Part shown: positions 50,536 through 60,166 of the stretch, in pieces
Layout: the number at the start of each line of letters is the position of its first letter
How positions within the stretch are numbered: the first letter of the stretch is position 1
DNA from: Virgibacillus sp. 7505
GTDB lineage: Bacteria > Bacillota > Bacilli > Bacillales > Amphibacillaceae
NCBI RefSeq assembly: GCF_002272135.1
Contig: NZ_NPBF01000028.1
Span: 62,001 to 126,000 of the forward strand
DNA length: 64,000 nt
Reading direction: 5' to 3'
The notes under the pieces: generated by a model
The model's input: the letters and a program-made list of their open reading frames with translations, nothing else
What the model was told of the DNA's origin: nothing
The model's database searches: none
Made by a program: the position numbers and the translations under genes

Positions 50536-50605
50536 CCGAAAAAAGGGAAGTGTATATGGAGTGGAAGAAAGACTCGTCTAAAAGCCAACTAATGGAGGGA
50601 ATCGT

Positions 50606-51463
50606 ATGACTAAGATGCAGGAAGAGAAAAAACCACAAACAAAGTGCCAGTCAGAATTTGGCGAGTTAAAGCATGTTGTTGTCTGTCCGCCGGCATATAT
50701 GGAAATACGCAAAGTCATTAACGAAACACAAAAGCATTATCTGAATCATAATATCGATCAAGATCTAGCTATGAAACAGCATACTGACTTTGTAAAAGCT
50801 TTAAGGGATCACGGAGTGGATGTGATGTCACTGCCGGCTCATGAGCAATTTAATGAACAAGTATATACCCGGGATATCGGTTTTTGTATAGGCGATACGT
50901 TATTTACTGCAAATATGGGTGATGAAATACGCAAAGGGGAAACAAAAATACTTCGGGAATGGCTGGAAAAACAAGGACTTACATACAAGATGGTAGATGA
51001 GGGAACAATTGAAGGCGGTGATGTCGTTGTTGACCGTCAGCGTGTATGGATTGGCCTCAGTAAACGGACAGATGAGAAAGCCGTACAGCAAGTACAGCAG
51101 CAGCTGCCGGAATATGAAGTGATCCCAGTAAGGATCCGTGAGGATATCCTTCATTTGGATTGTGTCTTCAATTTGGTCCGGGAAGACCTGGCAATTCTTT
51201 ACCCAGATGCTTTTGAACGGGACGATCTAGAACGTTTCCGTAAACTGTACAACACAATCGAAATTTCGGAAGAAGAACAATTCTATATGGGTACGAATAT
51301 CCTTTCCTTTGCACCTGATAAGCTATTAAGCCTGCCTTCAAATAAGCGGGTCAATGAGGCATTGCGTGAGGAAGGAGTGACAGTAATCGAAGTAAACTTC
51401 TCGGAAATCATCAAATCCGGCGGTTCTTTCCGATGCTGTTCCCTCCCGCTGCAGCGCCAATGA
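50606..51463 (+). CDS. Dimethylarginine dimethylaminohydrolase/amidinotransferase family protein (YkgA-like)
   Basis: A 285-residue pentein-fold hydrolase. Substrate and catalytic blocks: VYTRDIGFCIGDTLF, EGTIEGGDVVVD, the catalytic His in DILHLDCVFNLV and nucleophile Cys in GGSFRCCSLPL. Family members hydrolyse methylated arginine or related guanidines, giving citrulline and amines. The length matches B. subtilis YkgA. SD GGAGGG before ATG. Monocistronic; a long stem-loop follows. Confidence 0.88.
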   Translation: MTKMQEEKKPQTKCQSEFGELKHVVVCPPAYMEIRKVINETQKHYLNHNIDQDLAMKQHTDFVKALRDHGVDVMSLPAHEQFNEQVYTRDIGFCIGDTLFTANMGDEIRKGETKILREWLEKQGLTYKMVDEGTIEGGDVVVDRQRVWIGLSKRTDEKAVQQVQQQLPEYEVIPVRIREDILHLDCVFNLVREDLAILYPDAFERDDLERFRKLYNTIEISEEEQFYMGTNILSFAPDKLLSLPSNKRVNEALREEGVTVIEVNFSEIIKSGGSFRCCSLPLQRQ

Positions 51464-51491
51464 ACGTATAAAAAAGAAAGAAATATATATC

Positions 51492-51544
51492 CTAAGGCTT
51501 GGCTGGTATGAGCGGATTGCTTTACTTCTGTTCCAAGCCTTTAG
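51492..51544 (+). promoter_or_regulatory. Long-loop inverted repeat before the alcohol dehydrogenase gene
   Basis: AAGGCTTGG (51494-51502) and CCAAGCCTT (51533-51541) are a perfect 9-bp inverted repeat with a 30-base loop. It lacks a T run; it could be an mRNA leader structure of the downstream gene, an operator pair or a weak terminator of the upstream one. Confidence 0.4.
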
Positions 51545-51570
51545 CATAATAAAATGTGGAGGCGATCAGA

Positions 51571-52737
51571 TTGGATAATTTTACGTTTTATAACCCAACA
51601 AAATTGATTTTCGGTAAAGACCAATTAGATAAATTGAAAGAGGAAATTCCTGCATATGGGAAGAAAGTATTGCTTGTCTATGGCGGCGGAAGCATTAAGC
51701 GCAGCGGCTTGTATGAAAAGGTATTGAAAGAACTAGAAGAAATCGGTGCAGAAGTATTCGAACTTTCTGGAGTAGAACCAAACCCGCGCGTTTCTACTGC
51801 GCGTAAAGGTGTGGAAATCTGCAAAACTGAAGGAATCGATGTATTGCTTGCAGTTGGCGGCGGAAGTGTAATCGACTGTACGAAAGCTATTGCAGCAGGT
51901 GCGAAGTATGATGGAGATGTATGGGATATCGTAACCAAAAAAGCATTCGCAGACGATGCTCTTCCATTCGGTACTGTACTCACCCTTGCAGCGACAGGTT
52001 CTGAAATGAACTCCGGTTCTGTTATCACGAACTGGGAAACAAATGAAAAGTACGGCTGGGGAAGTCCTCATACATTCCCGAAATTCTCTATCCTGGATCC
52101 GCAGAACACATTCACTGTACCGCGTGATCAGACGATCTACGGTATCGTCGACATGATGTCACACGTATTGGAGCATTATTTCCATACAACGACGAATACA
52201 GAATTGCAGGATCGCTTCTGTGAATCCCTATTGCTTACGGTAATGGAAACAGGACCGAAGCTGCTTGATGATCTGGAAAATTACGATTACCGTGCAGCTA
52301 TCCTTTACAGCGGAACAATGGCTTTGAACGGCGTATTGAACATGGGCTATCGCGGCGACTGGGCAACACATAACCTGGAGCATGCTGTATCTGCTGTGCA
52401 TGACATTCCGCATGGCGGCGGTCTGGCAATTCTATTCCCGAACTGGATGAAGCATGTACTCGACGATGAGACTGCACCGCGCTTCAAACAGCTTGCTGTC
52501 CGTGTCTTCGGTATCGATCCAACAGGCAAAACGGATAAAGAAGCTGCACTTGAAGGAATTGATGCATTACGTGCTTTCTGGAACAGCATTGATGCACCAG
52601 CTACGCTTCGGGATTACGATATCTCCGAAGACAGCTTGGAATTGATGGCTGAAAAAGCATACGCGAACGGCGAGTTCGGCGGCTATCGCAAACTGAATAA
52701 AGAAGATTCCCTTGAGATCTACAAAGCATCTTTCTGA
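51571..52737 (+). CDS. Iron-containing alcohol dehydrogenase (butanol dehydrogenase, YugJ-like)
   Basis: A 388-residue group III alcohol dehydrogenase of the NADPH-dependent BDH/YqhD type. Opens with [18 protein letters not shown], has [13 protein letters not shown] for cofactor binding, [15 protein letters not shown], and metal ligands in [14 protein letters not shown] and [18 protein letters not shown]. It reduces aldehydes in the cytosol. TTG start with SD GGAGG 9 bases upstream; GTG 51556 lies inside that SD. Confidence 0.92.
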   Translation: MDNFTFYNPTKLIFGKDQLDKLKEEIPAYGKKVLLVYGGGSIKRSGLYEKVLKELEEIGAEVFELSGVEPNPRVSTARKGVEICKTEGIDVLLAVGGGSVIDCTKAIAAGAKYDGDVWDIVTKKAFADDALPFGTVLTLAATGSEMNSGSVITNWETNEKYGWGSPHTFPKFSILDPQNTFTVPRDQTIYGIVDMMSHVLEHYFHTTTNTELQDRFCESLLLTVMETGPKLLDDLENYDYRAAILYSGTMALNGVLNMGYRGDWATHNLEHAVSAVHDIPHGGGLAILFPNWMKHVLDDETAPRFKQLAVRVFGIDPTGKTDKEAALEGIDALRAFWNSIDAPATLRDYDISEDSLELMAEKAYANGEFGGYRKLNKEDSLEIYKASF

Positions 52738-52745
52738 TAATCAGA

Positions 52746-52786
52746 AGAGAGCCTGCGCATAAATGCGCAGGCTCTTTTTTTAGGAG
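52746..52786. terminator. Bidirectional terminator
   Basis: AGAGCCTGCGC pairs with GCGCAGGCTCT around ATAAAT, then seven Ts; it covers the stop of the convergent SDR. Confidence 0.92.
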
Positions 52787-53682
52787 CTTACCATCGTACC
52801 GCCGTTCACATGAATGATCTGACCAGTTACATAAGAGGAATCCTCGGAAGCTAGGTAAACATAGGCCGGGGCAAGCTCATAAGGCTGACCGGCACGTTTC
52901 ATTGGTACATCCTGCCCGAATGTGGCAACATCCGCTGCTGAGAAACTGGAAGGAATGAGCGGTGTCCAAATTGGCCCCGGCGCGACACCATTCACTCTGA
53001 TCCCTTGTGTTGCAAGATTTTGGGATAACGCTCTCGTGAAACCAACAATAGCACCTTTTGTGCAAACATAATCAATCAGATCTGGTTTTCCTTCATACGC
53101 AGTCACTGATGTTGTATTAACAATCGTGCTTCCTCTTTTCAGATGCGGCAGTGCAGCTTTTGTCAGATAGAAGAAAGCAAAAATATTTGTGTGGAATGTT
53201 GCATCCCATTGAGCGGTAGAGATATCGGTCAGCGAATCCTGAGGGAATTGGACACCATGATTATTTACGAGAATATCCAATTTTCCATAAGTGTCGATTG
53301 TATGGGAAATAACAGCCTGGCAATGTGCTTCACTCCGCAAATCACCGACAATCAGTGTGCAGCGCTGCCCAAGCTGTTCTATCCGGTTCTTTGTCCGTCT
53401 GGCATCTTCGTTTTCGTATTCATAATAGTAGGCAATAACAATATCGGCACCTTCCTTGGCAAAAGCGATGGCAGCAGCTGCACCAATTCCGCTGTCCCCT
53501 CCAGTGATGATTGCTGTCTTTCCTTTCAGCTTTCCTGAACCTTTATACGTGTCTGTCTCAATAATTGGCTTTGGCCGCATCAGCCCCTCTATTCCAGGCT
53601 GCTGGTCTTGGTGCTGAGGCGGAAAGTAAAAGTTCGTGCCGGGTTGGACCGGCCGGTTTTTGCTATATTGCTGCTGCGTCAA
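52780..53682 (-). CDS. General-stress-type short-chain dehydrogenase (YhxC/YhxD-like)
   Basis: A 300-residue SDR and paralogue of the 1689-2558 gene. N-terminal PGTNFYFPPQHQDQQPGIEG extension, cofactor motif TGGDSGIGAAAAIA, NNHGV in place of NNAG, catalytic NTTSVTAYEG and YVCTK, and the hallmark GPIWTPLIPSS. TTG start with SD GAGGAGG. No good sigma-B promoter was seen. Substrate unknown. Confidence 0.9.
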   Translation of the reverse strand: MTQQQYSKNRPVQPGTNFYFPPQHQDQQPGIEGLMRPKPIIETDTYKGSGKLKGKTAIITGGDSGIGAAAAIAFAKEGADIVIAYYYEYENEDARRTKNRIEQLGQRCTLIVGDLRSEAHCQAVISHTIDTYGKLDILVNNHGVQFPQDSLTDISTAQWDATFHTNIFAFFYLTKAALPHLKRGSTIVNTTSVTAYEGKPDLIDYVCTKGAIVGFTRALSQNLATQGIRVNGVAPGPIWTPLIPSSFSAADVATFGQDVPMKRAGQPYELAPAYVYLASEDSSYVTGQIIHVNGGTMVSS

Positions 53683-53837
53683 TTCTTGTCCTCCTCTTCA
53701 TTCGTGGCTCCAAATGAAATATATGCAATAGATGCCCTTGATTTGCCAAAAAAGAGGAATTTTACGTTAGGAAACAGAACAGAAGGGGAAAAGGATTCAG
53801 AATGTGATTTAATACGAGTTGGAAAGGGGTCTTATTC

Positions 53838-54947
53838 ATGGAAAAAGTATTTATCAGTCCAAGCCGGTATGTTCAAGGAAAGGGTGTACTTCAGAAAGCT
53901 GGGGAGTATGTGAAAAAAATCGGTGACAATGCCCTTGTCCTTGCAGATGAATTTGTCTGGGACTTGGCGGGAAATACAGTGCTTGAGAATCTGGAGCAGA
54001 GCGGTATCCAAACGAAGAAGACCGTATTCGGAGGAGAAGCATCAACAGAAGAAATCAAGCGTATTGCTGCTGATGGGAAGGAAAGTAATGTTGTCATCGG
54101 TATCGGAGGCGGAAAGACACTTGATACTGCAAAAGCAGTAGCAGACGAGCTGCAAGTTGGTGTTGTCATCATGCCGACAACAGCATCAACTGATGCTCCT
54201 ACGAGCGGATTGAGTGTTATCTACTCTGAGGAAGGAACATTCGAAAGCTATAAGTTCTACGACAAAAACCCGGACCTTGTCCTTGTCGACACAAAGATCA
54301 TCGCGCAGGCACCACCTCGTTTCCTGGCTTCCGGAATTGCAGATGCAATGGCTACGTGGGTGGAAGCACGTGCTTCTATCGAGGGACGCGGCAAAAACAT
54401 GGCTGGCGGACTGGCTACGATTGCTGGACAAGCGATTGCAGAAAAAGCGGAAGAAGTTCTTTTCGAGTACGGATTGCTTGCTTATGAGGCCAACAAACGA
54501 CAAATCGTTACACCTGCTTTGGAAGCGGTTGTCGAAGCAAATACACTGCTTAGCGGACTTGGGTTTGAGAGCGGCGGACTAGGTGCGGCACACGCCATCC
54601 ATAATGGCTTCACCGCGCTGCACGGAGAGATTCATAGCCTTACCCATGGTGAAAAGGTTGCGTTTGGTACGCTGACACAGCTTGCGCTCGAGGATCGTAC
54701 ACTTGATGAAATCAACACGTACATTGATTTCTACCTTTCCCTCGGTCTCCCAGTAACACTGGAAGACATCAAACTTAAGGATGTTTCGGATGAAGACTTA
54801 CTGAAGGTTGCCGAGCTTGCAGTGCAGGAAGGTGAATCGATTCATAACCTGCCTGGTACCATTACAGCAGATCAAGTCGTAGATGCCATTAAAGCAGCAG
54901 ATCAATACGCAAAAGCTTATAAAGAGTTGATTGGCTACGAAGCCTGA
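53838..54947 (+). CDS. gldA: Glycerol dehydrogenase
   Basis: A 369-residue NAD-dependent enzyme oxidising glycerol to dihydroxyacetone. Family III metal-dependent fold: [13 protein letters not shown] opening, [16 protein letters not shown] nucleotide motif, [17 protein letters not shown], and the three zinc ligands in [20 protein letters not shown] and [21 protein letters not shown]. Monocistronic with a strong terminator; it neighbours another Fe-type dehydrogenase but is not in its operon. Confidence 0.94.
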   Translation: MEKVFISPSRYVQGKGVLQKAGEYVKKIGDNALVLADEFVWDLAGNTVLENLEQSGIQTKKTVFGGEASTEEIKRIAADGKESNVVIGIGGGKTLDTAKAVADELQVGVVIMPTTASTDAPTSGLSVIYSEEGTFESYKFYDKNPDLVLVDTKIIAQAPPRFLASGIADAMATWVEARASIEGRGKNMAGGLATIAGQAIAEKAEEVLFEYGLLAYEANKRQIVTPALEAVVEANTLLSGLGFESGGLGAAHAIHNGFTALHGEIHSLTHGEKVAFGTLTQLALEDRTLDEINTYIDFYLSLGLPVTLEDIKLKDVSDEDLLKVAELAVQEGESIHNLPGTITADQVVDAIKAADQYAKAYKELIGYEA

Positions 54948-54957
54948 TTAACAGAGA

Positions 54958-54999
54958 TAAAAAGCTGGAACAGGAAAAAAAGTTCCAGCTTTTTTCTTT
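54958..54999 (+). terminator. Terminator after gldA
   Basis: AAAAGCTGGAAC pairs with GTTCCAGCTTTT around a 9-base loop, then a T run. Confidence 0.9.
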
Positions 55000-55005
55000 T
55001 GCCCA

Positions 55006-55055
55006 TTGACGTGTGTTTCTGTACTAGTGTACTATGTGATTAATACAGTAATACA
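55006..55055 (+). promoter_or_regulatory. Promoter and operator-like palindrome of the YtrA-type operon
   Basis: TTGACG (55006-55011), 18 bases, TACTAT (55030-55035). An imperfect 28-bp palindrome at 55028-55055, with TGTA and TACA at its ends and ATTAAT at its centre, overlaps the -10 and start region. It suits autorepression by the GntR protein at 55862. Confidence 0.5.
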
Positions 55056-55072
55056 TCAGGAGGGTTTATTTC

Positions 55073-55858
55073 ATGAAAGCTTGGCTAGCATTAGTAAAGA
55101 AGGAATTTCGTGTCGGTTTGCCAATTTTGCTTTTAGCAATCGTACTATTCATTGTCGGCTTGGTTATAGTTACCGTCAGTACTTATCGCTTTGGGTATGC
55201 TTGGGATGGTGTTGGAATCATCGGATTAGCCTGGGGCGGCGGACACTTTTTCTTCCTGGCAATCTACATGCTTTACAGTCTCGCGGTGGAGAGAAAAAGG
55301 TTGCATCTCTGGCTTCACAATCCGATGCATGCCTCGGGGCTTCTCGCAGCGAAGTTAGTAACAGGCACAGTTTACATGATCATTTCATTGCTTGTCGTAA
55401 GTATTGCAGCATATGTGGGAGGTTTGCACTTTGTAGAGTTCTCAGAGGGCACGTGGTTCAAGATTGGTTTGATTGCCTTCGTGCATGTAGTTATGTTCGC
55501 AATAGATTTTTCTGTATATGTCATTCTTGCATATGTTGTATTTCTGTTATTGGAAAGATACATGCCGGCATTCCTTAGCGGAACAGTGGTTTTCATCGGA
55601 TGGTGGGTATTCGCTTATCTTTTCTTCGGTCTCATAGGGAATTCAAAAATTTATGCTGCTATTTCAGAATGGGGAAGAATCGACTTAGGCTTTGTCGCTA
55701 ATTCACTTCAATTCGACATTAGTATTAGGGAAGCAATAGTCAATTTTCAAGGTGAAGACACTTTCATCTATGCTGGTAACTACGTCATTGAACTGATCAC
55801 CATTCTTATCATCTATTTCATCGCATCCTGGTTATTAGACAAAAAAGTAGAGGTGTAG
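55073..55858 (+). CDS. Membrane permease subunit of YtrA-type ABC operon
   Basis: A 261-residue membrane protein with six predicted helices and a cytoplasmic AVERKRLHLWLHNPMHASGLLAAK loop after TM2, typical of the YtrC/ABC-2 type permeases next to YtrA regulators. Export or signalling role probably tied to cell-envelope stress. SD AGGAGGG before ATG; first gene of a five-gene run. Confidence 0.78.
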   Translation: MKAWLALVKKEFRVGLPILLLAIVLFIVGLVIVTVSTYRFGYAWDGVGIIGLAWGGGHFFFLAIYMLYSLAVERKRLHLWLHNPMHASGLLAAKLVTGTVYMIISLLVVSIAAYVGGLHFVEFSEGTWFKIGLIAFVHVVMFAIDFSVYVILAYVVFLLLERYMPAFLSGTVVFIGWWVFAYLFFGLIGNSKIYAAISEWGRIDLGFVANSLQFDISIREAIVNFQGEDTFIYAGNYVIELITILIIYFIASWLLDKKVEV

Positions 55859-55861
55859 AGT

Positions 55862-56239
55862 ATGACCGATACATTTCAATCATCCCAGCCCATATATCTG
55901 CAGCTGGCAGATAGGCTGAATAGACAAATTGTCAGCGGCGAGCTGAAGCCTGGCGACAAGCTGCCTTCCGTACGGGAAACGGCAGTTGCATCGAAAGTAA
56001 ATCCGAATACGGTACAACGGACGTACCGCGAACTGGAGGCATCGGGAATCGTGGAATCACGCAGAGGGCAAGGAACATTCGTTACGGAAAATGAAGATAT
56101 TCTCCTTTCTATACGTGAGAAGCTGAAGCAAGAACAAATACAGAATTTCATCCAAGTCATGCATGATATGGGCTATGAGAACGATGAGATCACAAAAGGC
56201 CTGCAAACCTATCTGGAAGGAGGAGCAGTGAATGATTGA
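55862..56239 (+). CDS. GntR family regulator, YtrA subfamily
   Basis: A 125-residue GntR protein with only the winged helix (PIYLQLADRLNRQIVSGELKPGDKLPSVRETAVASKVNPNTVQR in pieces) and a short dimerising tail, the hallmark of YtrA. YtrA repressors respond to cell-wall antibiotics and control adjoining ABC genes. Unusually it is the second gene, between permease and ATPase. It overlaps the ATPase by 8 bases. Confidence 0.92.
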   Translation: MTDTFQSSQPIYLQLADRLNRQIVSGELKPGDKLPSVRETAVASKVNPNTVQRTYRELEASGIVESRRGQGTFVTENEDILLSIREKLKQEQIQNFIQVMHDMGYENDEITKGLQTYLEGGAVND

Positions 56240-56921
56240 ATTTAAGAATGTGACGAAACGGTATATGACAAAAACAGCATTGCGAGACGTGAATTTAAAG
56301 CTCGATAAAGGCAAGATCATAGGTCTTGTCGGGCTGAACGGAGCAGGTAAATCAACAACGATGAAGCTGATTGCCGGATTGATTAATCCGACCAAGGGAT
56401 CTGTGGAACTGGAAGGTAAGAAAGTGACGCGCCGGATAGCGTCGAAGGTGAGTTATCTGTCTGAGCTGGATGAGTATTATACCTTCTATACTGTCCAGCA
56501 GACAATTGATTTCTTTGCGACGCAATTTCCTGATTTCAATAAAGAAAAGGCAGAGGAAATTCGTGCATATATGAATCTTGATGCCAATACAAAAGTAAAA
56601 CATCTGTCCAAGGGGAATCGCGGCAGGCTTAAAATTATTCTCACATTGTCCAGGGAAGTGCCTATCCTCTTGATGGATGAGCCGCTTTCCGGGTTGGATC
56701 CGCTTGTGCGGGACTCCATTGTAAAAGGTCTGATTACATTTGTAGACACGGAGAAGCAGCTTGTTCTCCTTTCCACGCATCAAATCATGGAAGTTGAAAT
56801 GATTCTTGATGAAGTGATTGCAATCAAAGATGGTGAGCTGGTGGATCACAGGAATGTAGAAGAACTGCGCTACGATGAGCAGAAGGGCATATTGGAATGG
56901 ATGAGCTCGATCTATGAGTAA
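56232..56921 (+). CDS. ABC transporter ATP-binding protein (YtrB-like)
   Basis: A 229-residue ATPase: Walker A GLNGAGKSTTM, signature LSKGNRGRL, Walker B LLMDEPLSGLDPLVRD and H-loop STHQIMEVE. This NRGRL-type signature and size are like YtrB. It pairs with the 55073 permease. Confidence 0.88.
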   Translation: MIEFKNVTKRYMTKTALRDVNLKLDKGKIIGLVGLNGAGKSTTMKLIAGLINPTKGSVELEGKKVTRRIASKVSYLSELDEYYTFYTVQQTIDFFATQFPDFNKEKAEEIRAYMNLDANTKVKHLSKGNRGRLKIILTLSREVPILLMDEPLSGLDPLVRDSIVKGLITFVDTEKQLVLLSTHQIMEVEMILDEVIAIKDGELVDHRNVEELRYDEQKGILEWMSSIYE

Positions 56922-56964
56922 AGAAGCACTTCAACTCTTATTACAAGCAAAGGAGCGAAAAAGC

Positions 56965-57885
56965 ATGCAAAAACAGCCAGCAGTAGAAATAAAGCAGGTT
57001 ACCAAAGTGATTCGCGGCCGAAAAATCATCGACCGTATCAATTTTTCCATCTATCCCGGTGAGGTATTCGGCTTTCTAGGGCCGAACGGGGCCGGTAAAA
57101 CAACGACAATCCGGATGATTGTCGGACTAATGGGCATAACGGATGGAGACATTCTTATCAAAGGCAATAGTATCAAGACATCCCATGGCGCAGCTATGAA
57201 ACATATCGGTGCCATCGTCGAGAATCCCGAGATGTATAAGTATCTTTCCGGTTATCTGAATCTTGTGCATTTTGCGAGGATGAGCGATGGCGTAGATAAG
57301 AATCGGATCGATGAGGTTATCGAGCTTGTAGGCTTGAAGAATCGGATCAACGATAAGGTGAAAACATATTCCCTCGGGATGAGACAACGTCTCGGTATCG
57401 CACAGGCCCTGCTGCATCGTCCGGATGTACTTATCCTGGATGAACCCACGAATGGATTGGATCCGGCTGGGATTCGGGAGATGCGTCATTATATCCGCAA
57501 TCTTGCTGAAAAAGAAGGCCTTGCCGTTATCGTATCCAGCCATTTGCTGAGCGAGATGGAATTGATGTGTGATCGAATCGGAGTCTTGCAGCAGGGTAAA
57601 ATGCTCGGAGTGCAGCAAGTTCACGAGATGTCGAGTGAGCAGACACAAATGGTCAGCTTCCAAGTCGAACCATTGGAACAAGCTGGAGCTGTCCTCCGTG
57701 ATATGGGCAGCAAGCAACCGCAGATCAAGGATAAACAAGTCTTTGTCGAGCTGACGCGTGATGAAATTCCAGCAGCTGCTGCAAAGCTTGCTAAGGAAGG
57801 AATCAGTATTTACGGTATCCAAGCAGAAACAAAGACATTAGAAGATACATTCCTGGAATTGACTGGAGGGAAGGAAATTGTCTAA
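56965..57885 (+). CDS. ABC transporter ATP-binding protein (BcrA-like)
   Basis: A 306-residue ATPase: Walker A GPNGAGKTTTI, IGAIVENPEMYKYLSGYLNL (a block typical of bacitracin-resistance-type BcrA), signature YSLGMRQRLGIAQALLHRP, Walker B LILDEPTNGLDP and H-loop SSHLLSEME. ATG 56965 has SD AAAGGAG; the frame opens at 56914 inside the preceding gene. Works with the 57878 permease. Close paralogue at 62804. Confidence 0.9.
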   Translation: MQKQPAVEIKQVTKVIRGRKIIDRINFSIYPGEVFGFLGPNGAGKTTTIRMIVGLMGITDGDILIKGNSIKTSHGAAMKHIGAIVENPEMYKYLSGYLNLVHFARMSDGVDKNRIDEVIELVGLKNRINDKVKTYSLGMRQRLGIAQALLHRPDVLILDEPTNGLDPAGIREMRHYIRNLAEKEGLAVIVSSHLLSEMELMCDRIGVLQQGKMLGVQQVHEMSSEQTQMVSFQVEPLEQAGAVLRDMGSKQPQIKDKQVFVELTRDEIPAAAAKLAKEGISIYGIQAETKTLEDTFLELTGGKEIV

Positions 57886-58822
57886 ATTCATCGGGTTGGT
57901 GCGAAATGAACATATGAAAACATTCCGTCGTCTATCAACGTGGATCATGCTGGGAATTGCGGCTGCCTTGCTGATTACGATTGCAGCTTTTACAGCGTAT
58001 TACGCTGAGGACAGCAGCGGAGACTGGCGAGCAGATACAGAGCAGCAGATACAGGATCTGCAGAAGCAAGTTGAAAATGGCGATGTGGATGCAGCAGCTG
58101 CCCAACAGGATATGGCTGCAATGCAATACCAGCTGGATCAGGATATCGCACCAGTTCAAAGTGATTCACTTGCTGCTTATATGGAAAGTGTCATGTACTA
58201 CTGTGCACCGTTTCTGATTCTGTTCATCGCTATCATTGCAGGCGGACTTGTTTCCACTGAATTCGGTACAGGGACAATCAAACTATTACTTACTAAAACG
58301 CCTTCACGTTTCAGTGTGTTAACTTCCAAGTATGTAAGTATGTTCATCACAACAGTTATCTTCTTTGTATTCTTTATTGGATTTTCCTTTATTGTCGGCG
58401 GTCTCTTCTTCGGATTCAATGGATTTGACGCGAAAAGTGTGATTTTTGATAATGGAGAAGCTGTGGCAACTAATATATTGGCTTCTACCATGAGAGATTA
58501 CGGATTGAACTTTATCCAAACATTCATTTATGCGACAATTGCATTTGCTCTATCTACTATCTTCCGTAACACAGCCTTGGCAATTGGATTTTCAATCTTC
58601 ATTTCCATGTTCTTCCCGACCATCAGTTTCATACTTTCCAGATATGAATGGTCGAAGTATATCTTATTCAATAACGTGGATCTGACAGTATATAACCCAG
58701 GTAACACACCAATCGTGGACGGCATGACACTGGGCTTTTCAGTTGCGGTAATGGCTATCTATTTTGTCATCATCACTTGCATAACTTGGTTCAGTTTCAT
58801 GAAACGAGACGTTACAGCTTAA
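57878..58822 (+). CDS. ABC-2 permease (BcrB-like)
   Basis: A 314-residue membrane protein with six helices and a large polar loop after TM1 (residues 48-95, Gln/Asp/Ala-rich, probably coiled coil). LVSTEFGTGTIKLLLTKTPSR is the conserved ABC-2 coupling region. TTG start overlapping the ATPase stop by 8 bases. Export of a peptide antibiotic or lipid is likely but unproven. Confidence 0.85.
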   Translation: MSKFIGLVRNEHMKTFRRLSTWIMLGIAAALLITIAAFTAYYAEDSSGDWRADTEQQIQDLQKQVENGDVDAAAAQQDMAAMQYQLDQDIAPVQSDSLAAYMESVMYYCAPFLILFIAIIAGGLVSTEFGTGTIKLLLTKTPSRFSVLTSKYVSMFITTVIFFVFFIGFSFIVGGLFFGFNGFDAKSVIFDNGEAVATNILASTMRDYGLNFIQTFIYATIAFALSTIFRNTALAIGFSIFISMFFPTISFILSRYEWSKYILFNNVDLTVYNPGNTPIVDGMTLGFSVAVMAIYFVIITCITWFSFMKRDVTA

Positions 58823-58840
58823 GCACTTCAGTTGCTTTAT

Positions 58841-58866
58841 GTTTAAAATAACGGTAAAAAGGAAGT
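58841..58866 (+). promoter_or_regulatory. Possible sigma-B promoter of the ohr gene
   Basis: GTTTAA (58841-58846) is an ideal -35; 14 bases later GGAAGT (58861-58866) is a poor -10 (two mismatches). B. subtilis ohrB is sigma-B controlled. Confidence 0.35.
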
Positions 58867-58921
58867 AGTAATAATGTATGCAGCTTTTTAAAACTAACAA
58901 ACGAAATAGGAGTGAATTAAC

Positions 58922-59338
58922 ATGAGTGACGTATTATTCACATCTCACGCAAAAGCAACTGGCGGTCGTGAAGGACATGTAAAATCTGATGATGGTTTGA
59001 TCGATCTTGATCTTGTCCAACCAGGAAGCAAAAAGGATAGCATAGGTTCCAATCCGGAGCAGCTATTCGCTGCTGGTTACTCTGCATGCTTCGATGGAGC
59101 ATTCAACCATGTAGCAAGAGCTGAGCGCAAACGCGTTGAGACGGAAACTTCTGTTGATGTCAGCCTACTGAAAGATGGCGATGGATTTAAAATCGCAGCT
59201 GCTATCACTGTAGATGTTAAAGGTGTTTCTCAGGAAGAAGCGGAAGATCTATTAGAAAAGACGCATCAGTTCTGCCCTTACTCCAAAGCGACTCGCGGCA
59301 ACATCGATGTAGATTTGAAAGTGAACGTTGTAGAATAA
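58922..59338 (+). CDS. ohr: Organic hydroperoxide resistance protein (Ohr/OsmC)
   Basis: A 138-residue thiol peroxidase that reduces organic peroxides. Active-site Cys pairs in FAAGYSACFDGAF (peroxidatic) and QFCPYSKATRGN (resolving), with the catalytic Arg in the N-terminal half and GREGHVKSDDG. It resembles OhrA/OhrB of Bacillus; OhrR or sigma-B could control it, and a weak sigma-B promoter is present. No OhrR gene is adjacent. Confidence 0.94.
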   Translation: MSDVLFTSHAKATGGREGHVKSDDGLIDLDLVQPGSKKDSIGSNPEQLFAAGYSACFDGAFNHVARAERKRVETETSVDVSLLKDGDGFKIAAAITVDVKGVSQEEAEDLLEKTHQFCPYSKATRGNIDVDLKVNVVE

Positions 59339-59343
59339 CAAGC

Positions 59344-59378
59344 AAAAAAACCACTTCCCATCTGGGAAGTGGTTTTTC
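59344..59378. terminator. Bidirectional terminator
   Basis: AAAACCACTTCCC pairs with GGGAAGTGGTTTT around ATCT between convergent genes. Confidence 0.9.
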
Positions 59379-59383
59379 TATGC

Positions 59384-60166
59384 TCATTTTTTGCGTTGGA
59401 ATAAAAACTTTGCCAGCAATGTCTGACAGATGACGAACAGACCGCCGACCGCCCAGTACAGCGGAAGTACAGCTGGTGAGCTGAAAGAGATAAAACCAAT
59501 CATGAGCGGAGAAATGATACCGATCATACGGGCTTGCTGTCTTCTGGCTGGATCAACGCCAATTTGGGAAACACGATATTGCAGCCAATAAACTGCCATC
59601 GCAATAACCATGAGGGCGATATCCGGTGTTCCAAGATTAAACCAGAGGAAATCGTGCGTCGCGATTTCGGGTGTATTTCGAATAGCTGAATAGAAGCCGA
59701 TCAGGAAAGGCATCTGAATCAAAAGCGGCAGACAGCCCATCGCGGAAAATGGATTCATGCCGTGTTTACGATACAACTCCATCATTTCCTGCTGCTGCTT
59801 CTGTTTCGACTCAACATCGGTTTTGTTTTTATATTTTGCCTGCAAAGCATCAAGCTCTGGCTTGAATAGCTTCATTTTTTCCTGTGTTTCATAACTCTTC
59901 TTAAGCTGCATCAGCATGAAAGGCATCAGGATGAGTCGTACCGCCAACGTGATCAAGATGACACTGATTCCGTAATCGTCATTGAAATTGCCAGCAATCC
60001 ATTTGATCAAGTAAGAGAAAGGACTGATGAAGTAATGGTTGAACCATCCTTCACTAGTTGTGCCTCCGCTGCTGCTTTGGCATCCTGCCAGCAAAACTAT
60101 CAGACCTATGGAGCTTAAGATAATACCGTACTTTTTAAAGAATGTGGATACAGATGTGCGTTGCAA
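59384..60166 (-). CDS. yidC: YidC/Oxa1 membrane protein insertase (YidC2/YqjG type)
   Basis: A 260-residue lipoprotein insertase. The signal peptide ends in LLAGC (lipobox, Cys about residue 29), then five membrane segments with the hydrophilic-groove Arg in ILITLAVRLILMPFML, KMKLFKPELDALQAKYKN and MGCLPLLIQMPFLIGFYSAI. It inserts membrane proteins with or without Sec. TTG start with SD AAGGAGG about 10 bases away. The SD is buried in a hairpin inside an overlapping upstream frame that looks like MifM, which controls yqjG in B. subtilis, so this is likely the regulated second YidC. Confidence 0.94.
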   Translation of the reverse strand: MQRTSVSTFFKKYGIILSSIGLIVLLAGCQSSSGGTTSEGWFNHYFISPFSYLIKWIAGNFNDDYGISVILITLAVRLILMPFMLMQLKKSYETQEKMKLFKPELDALQAKYKNKTDVESKQKQQQEMMELYRKHGMNPFSAMGCLPLLIQMPFLIGFYSAIRNTPEIATHDFLWFNLGTPDIALMVIAMAVYWLQYRVSQIGVDPARRQQARMIGIISPLMIGFISFSSPAVLPLYWAVGGLFVICQTLLAKFLFQRKK

